In this document: positions 5,956 to 6,916 of the stretch, piece by piece
Position numbering within the stretch: position 1 is the first letter of the stretch
How the letters are laid out: each line of letters begins with the position of its first letter
DNA from: a bacterium
GTDB lineage: Bacteria > Desulfobacterota > Binatia > UBA12015
Length of the DNA: 6,916 bases
Assembly (NCBI GenBank): GCA_029976905.1
Contig: JAPOLW010000194.1
Coordinates: 1 to 6,916 of the forward strand
Direction: 5' to 3'
Program-made: the position numbers and the translations under genes
The notes under the pieces: model-generated
What the model saw: the letters and a program-made list of their open reading frames with translations, nothing else
Databases searched by the model: none
What the model was told of the DNA's origin: nothing

Positions 5956-6618
5956 TCAGGCCTTCTCGACCTGGACGAATTCGAGTTCCACGGGAGTCGC
6001 CCGACCGAAAATGCTGATCAGGACGCGGAGCTTGCCCTTGTCGGGCTTCACCTCATCCACCGTGCCATTGAAATCTTGGAAAGGGCCGTCGATGACCTTG
6101 ACGGTCGCGCCGACCTCGAAAAGAACCTTGGGCTTGGCCGCCCCGTCCTCCATCTGCTGGGTGATCTCCATCACCTCGGACTCGCTGATCGCCGGCGGGT
6201 CGTCGGTACCGCCGACGAACCCGGCCACCCGCGGCGTCGACTTGATGAAGCCCTTGATGAAGTCACCGAGGTGGCCGACGTTGACCAGAATGTATCCGGG
6301 GAAGAACTTCCGCGTGGAGGTGCGCGGCTTCCCCTTGACCAGCTCGACCACCTTCTCGGCCGGGACCAGGATCTTCTGGAACGAATCCAACTGCTCGAGC
6401 GCCGCACGCAACTCGGCGACGACCGCTTTCTCCTTCTCCGAAAGAGCGTCCTTCGCCTCCAGCGTGGCAAGGTCGGCCTGCTTCTTGGCCGTTTCCGCGC
6501 GTCGGCGTTCGTCGAGCGAGGCCTTCACCTTGGCCTCGTAGCCCGAGTGTGTGTGGACGACGTACCAGCGTCCCGCGGTGGACGTTTCGTCCCCGGAAGA
6601 CTCCGTCGAACCGGACAT
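5956..6618 (-). CDS. nusG: Transcription termination/antitermination protein NusG with an NGN insertion
   Basis: NusG binds the clamp of elongating RNA polymerase through its NGN domain; its KOW domain contacts Rho or ribosomal protein S10. The 220-residue product is longer than E. coli NusG (181). After a Ser/Thr-rich tail (1-17), the NGN domain starts at RWYVVHTHSGYE (17-28) and continues with ILVPAEKVVELVKGK (83-97), RKFFPGYILV (103-112) and PRVAGFVGG (129-137). The KOW domain is about 167-220, ending SIFGRATPVELEFVQVEKA, with F204 and R206 matching the S10/Rho-contacting region. Between S34-L35 and F80 there is a charged, Ala/Glu/Lys-rich stretch (about 41-76), a net gain of 32 residues over E. 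coli, predicted to be helical or coiled coil. The ATG at 6618 has GAGGA (6628-6632) 9 nt upstream. secE ends 57 nt before it and rplK follows after 23 nt. Confidence 0.98.
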   Translation of the reverse strand: MSGSTESSGDETSTAGRWYVVHTHSGYEAKVKASLDERRRAETAKKQADLATLEAKDALSEKEKAVVAELRAALEQLDSFQKILVPAEKVVELVKGKPRTSTRKFFPGYILVNVGHLGDFIKGFIKSTPRVAGFVGGTDDPPAISESEVMEITQQMEDGAAKPKVLFEVGATVKVIDGPFQDFNGTVDEVKPDKGKLRVLISIFGRATPVELEFVQVEKA

Positions 6619-6675
6619 ATCAGTTATTCCTCGCGACGTTGGGGGCCCACGGAAGCGCAGGCAGGCCCATAAGAC

Positions 6676-6916
6676 TCATGAAGTCCCCATGACGTATTGC
6701 ATGGCGAAGGAAAGGGCGAAGTCCACGACCCCGAGGAAGACCGCCGCTACGGCGACGACGACCAGGACGACCGCGGTCGCTTGATAGGTCTCCTTGCGGG
6801 TGGGCCAATGGACTTTTTGCAGTTCCTGCCATGCTTCCTTGACGAACTGGACGGAGCGGGGGCCTGCGGAGACGATCTCGCCGACCCTGCCCTGGGCCCC
6901 ACGGTTTTCCGACTGC
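6676..6916 (-). CDS. secE: Preprotein translocase subunit SecE (5' end missing)
   Basis: SecE is the small essential membrane subunit that clamps SecY in the SecYEG export channel. The reading frame enters from the window edge and gives 79 residues before a TGA at 6676-6678. The amphipathic cytoplasmic helix and hinge signature, FVKEAWQELQKVHWPTRKET (residues 24-43 of the visible part), is diagnostic of SecE. It is followed by one hydrophobic transmembrane segment rich in Val and Ala (about 46-65) and a short tail ending AMQYVMGTS. This is the single-span form found in most bacteria, unlike the three-span E. coli protein, unless additional spans lie in the missing part. No start codon is visible, so the N-terminal length is unknown. 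Its position upstream of nusG is the usual one. Confidence 0.95.
   Translation of the reverse strand, partial: QSENRGAQGRVGEIVSAGPRSVQFVKEAWQELQKVHWPTRKETYQATAVVLVVVAVAAVFLGVVDFALSFAMQYVMGTS

Noticed and set aside
4982..6541. 519-codon open frame on the plus strand opposite rplA, rplK and nusG
   Set aside because: It is antisense to three certain genes, in register with rplA and rplK but not nusG, and shows no family motif. GC-rich codon bias explains it.
6633..6671. GGGCC/GGCCC inverted repeat between secE and nusG
   Set aside because: The stem is only 5 bp with a long loop of about 16 nt, expected by chance at this GC content.

Overview
The window is a high-GC bacterial housekeeping region. 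Every gene I can support lies on the minus strand. Read in the direction of transcription, from high to low coordinates, the order is secE (5' end cut by the window edge), nusG, rplK (L11), rplA (L1), rplJ (L10), rplL (L7/L12) and rpoB (3' end cut by the window edge). This is the classical secE-nusG-L11-L1-L10-L12-beta cluster. RpoB carries both lineage insertions seen in E. coli beta, in the beta-i4/SI1 and beta-i9/SI2 positions. With the GC-rich codon use and the overall protein character, this suggests a proteobacterial or deltaproteobacterial-grade lineage (Myxococcota, Desulfobacterota or a relative). The taxonomic placement is inference only.

Layout: secE 3' part (6676-6916), 57-nt gap, nusG (5956-6618), 23-nt gap, rplK (5507-5932, GTG start), 6-nt gap, rplA (4796-5500), 28-nt gap, rplJ (4240-4767, GTG start), 68-nt gap with a perfect 7-bp GC hairpin just upstream of the rplL ribosome binding site, rplL (3782-4171), 182-nt gap with several inverted repeats, and rpoB (1-3599). 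I translated the rpoB frame through all 1199 codons present and found no stop or frameshift. By alignment with E. coli beta, about 170 C-terminal residues lie outside the window.

The genes work together in gene expression and protein export. L11, L1, L10 and L12 form the L1 stalk and the GTPase-associated stalk of the 50S subunit. RpoB is the beta subunit of RNA polymerase. NusG binds the polymerase and couples it to the ribosome or Rho. SecE is the small essential subunit of the SecYEG translocon. The short gaps leave little room for separate promoters between secE and rplL, so one long transcript is likely. The only gap big enough for an internal promoter or a sizeable processing element is rplL-rpoB.

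No novel defence, mobile or biosynthetic system is present. The points most worth a second look are a net 32-residue charged helical insertion in the NGN domain of NusG, the hairpin abutting the rplL ribosome binding site, and the structured rplL-rpoB spacer.
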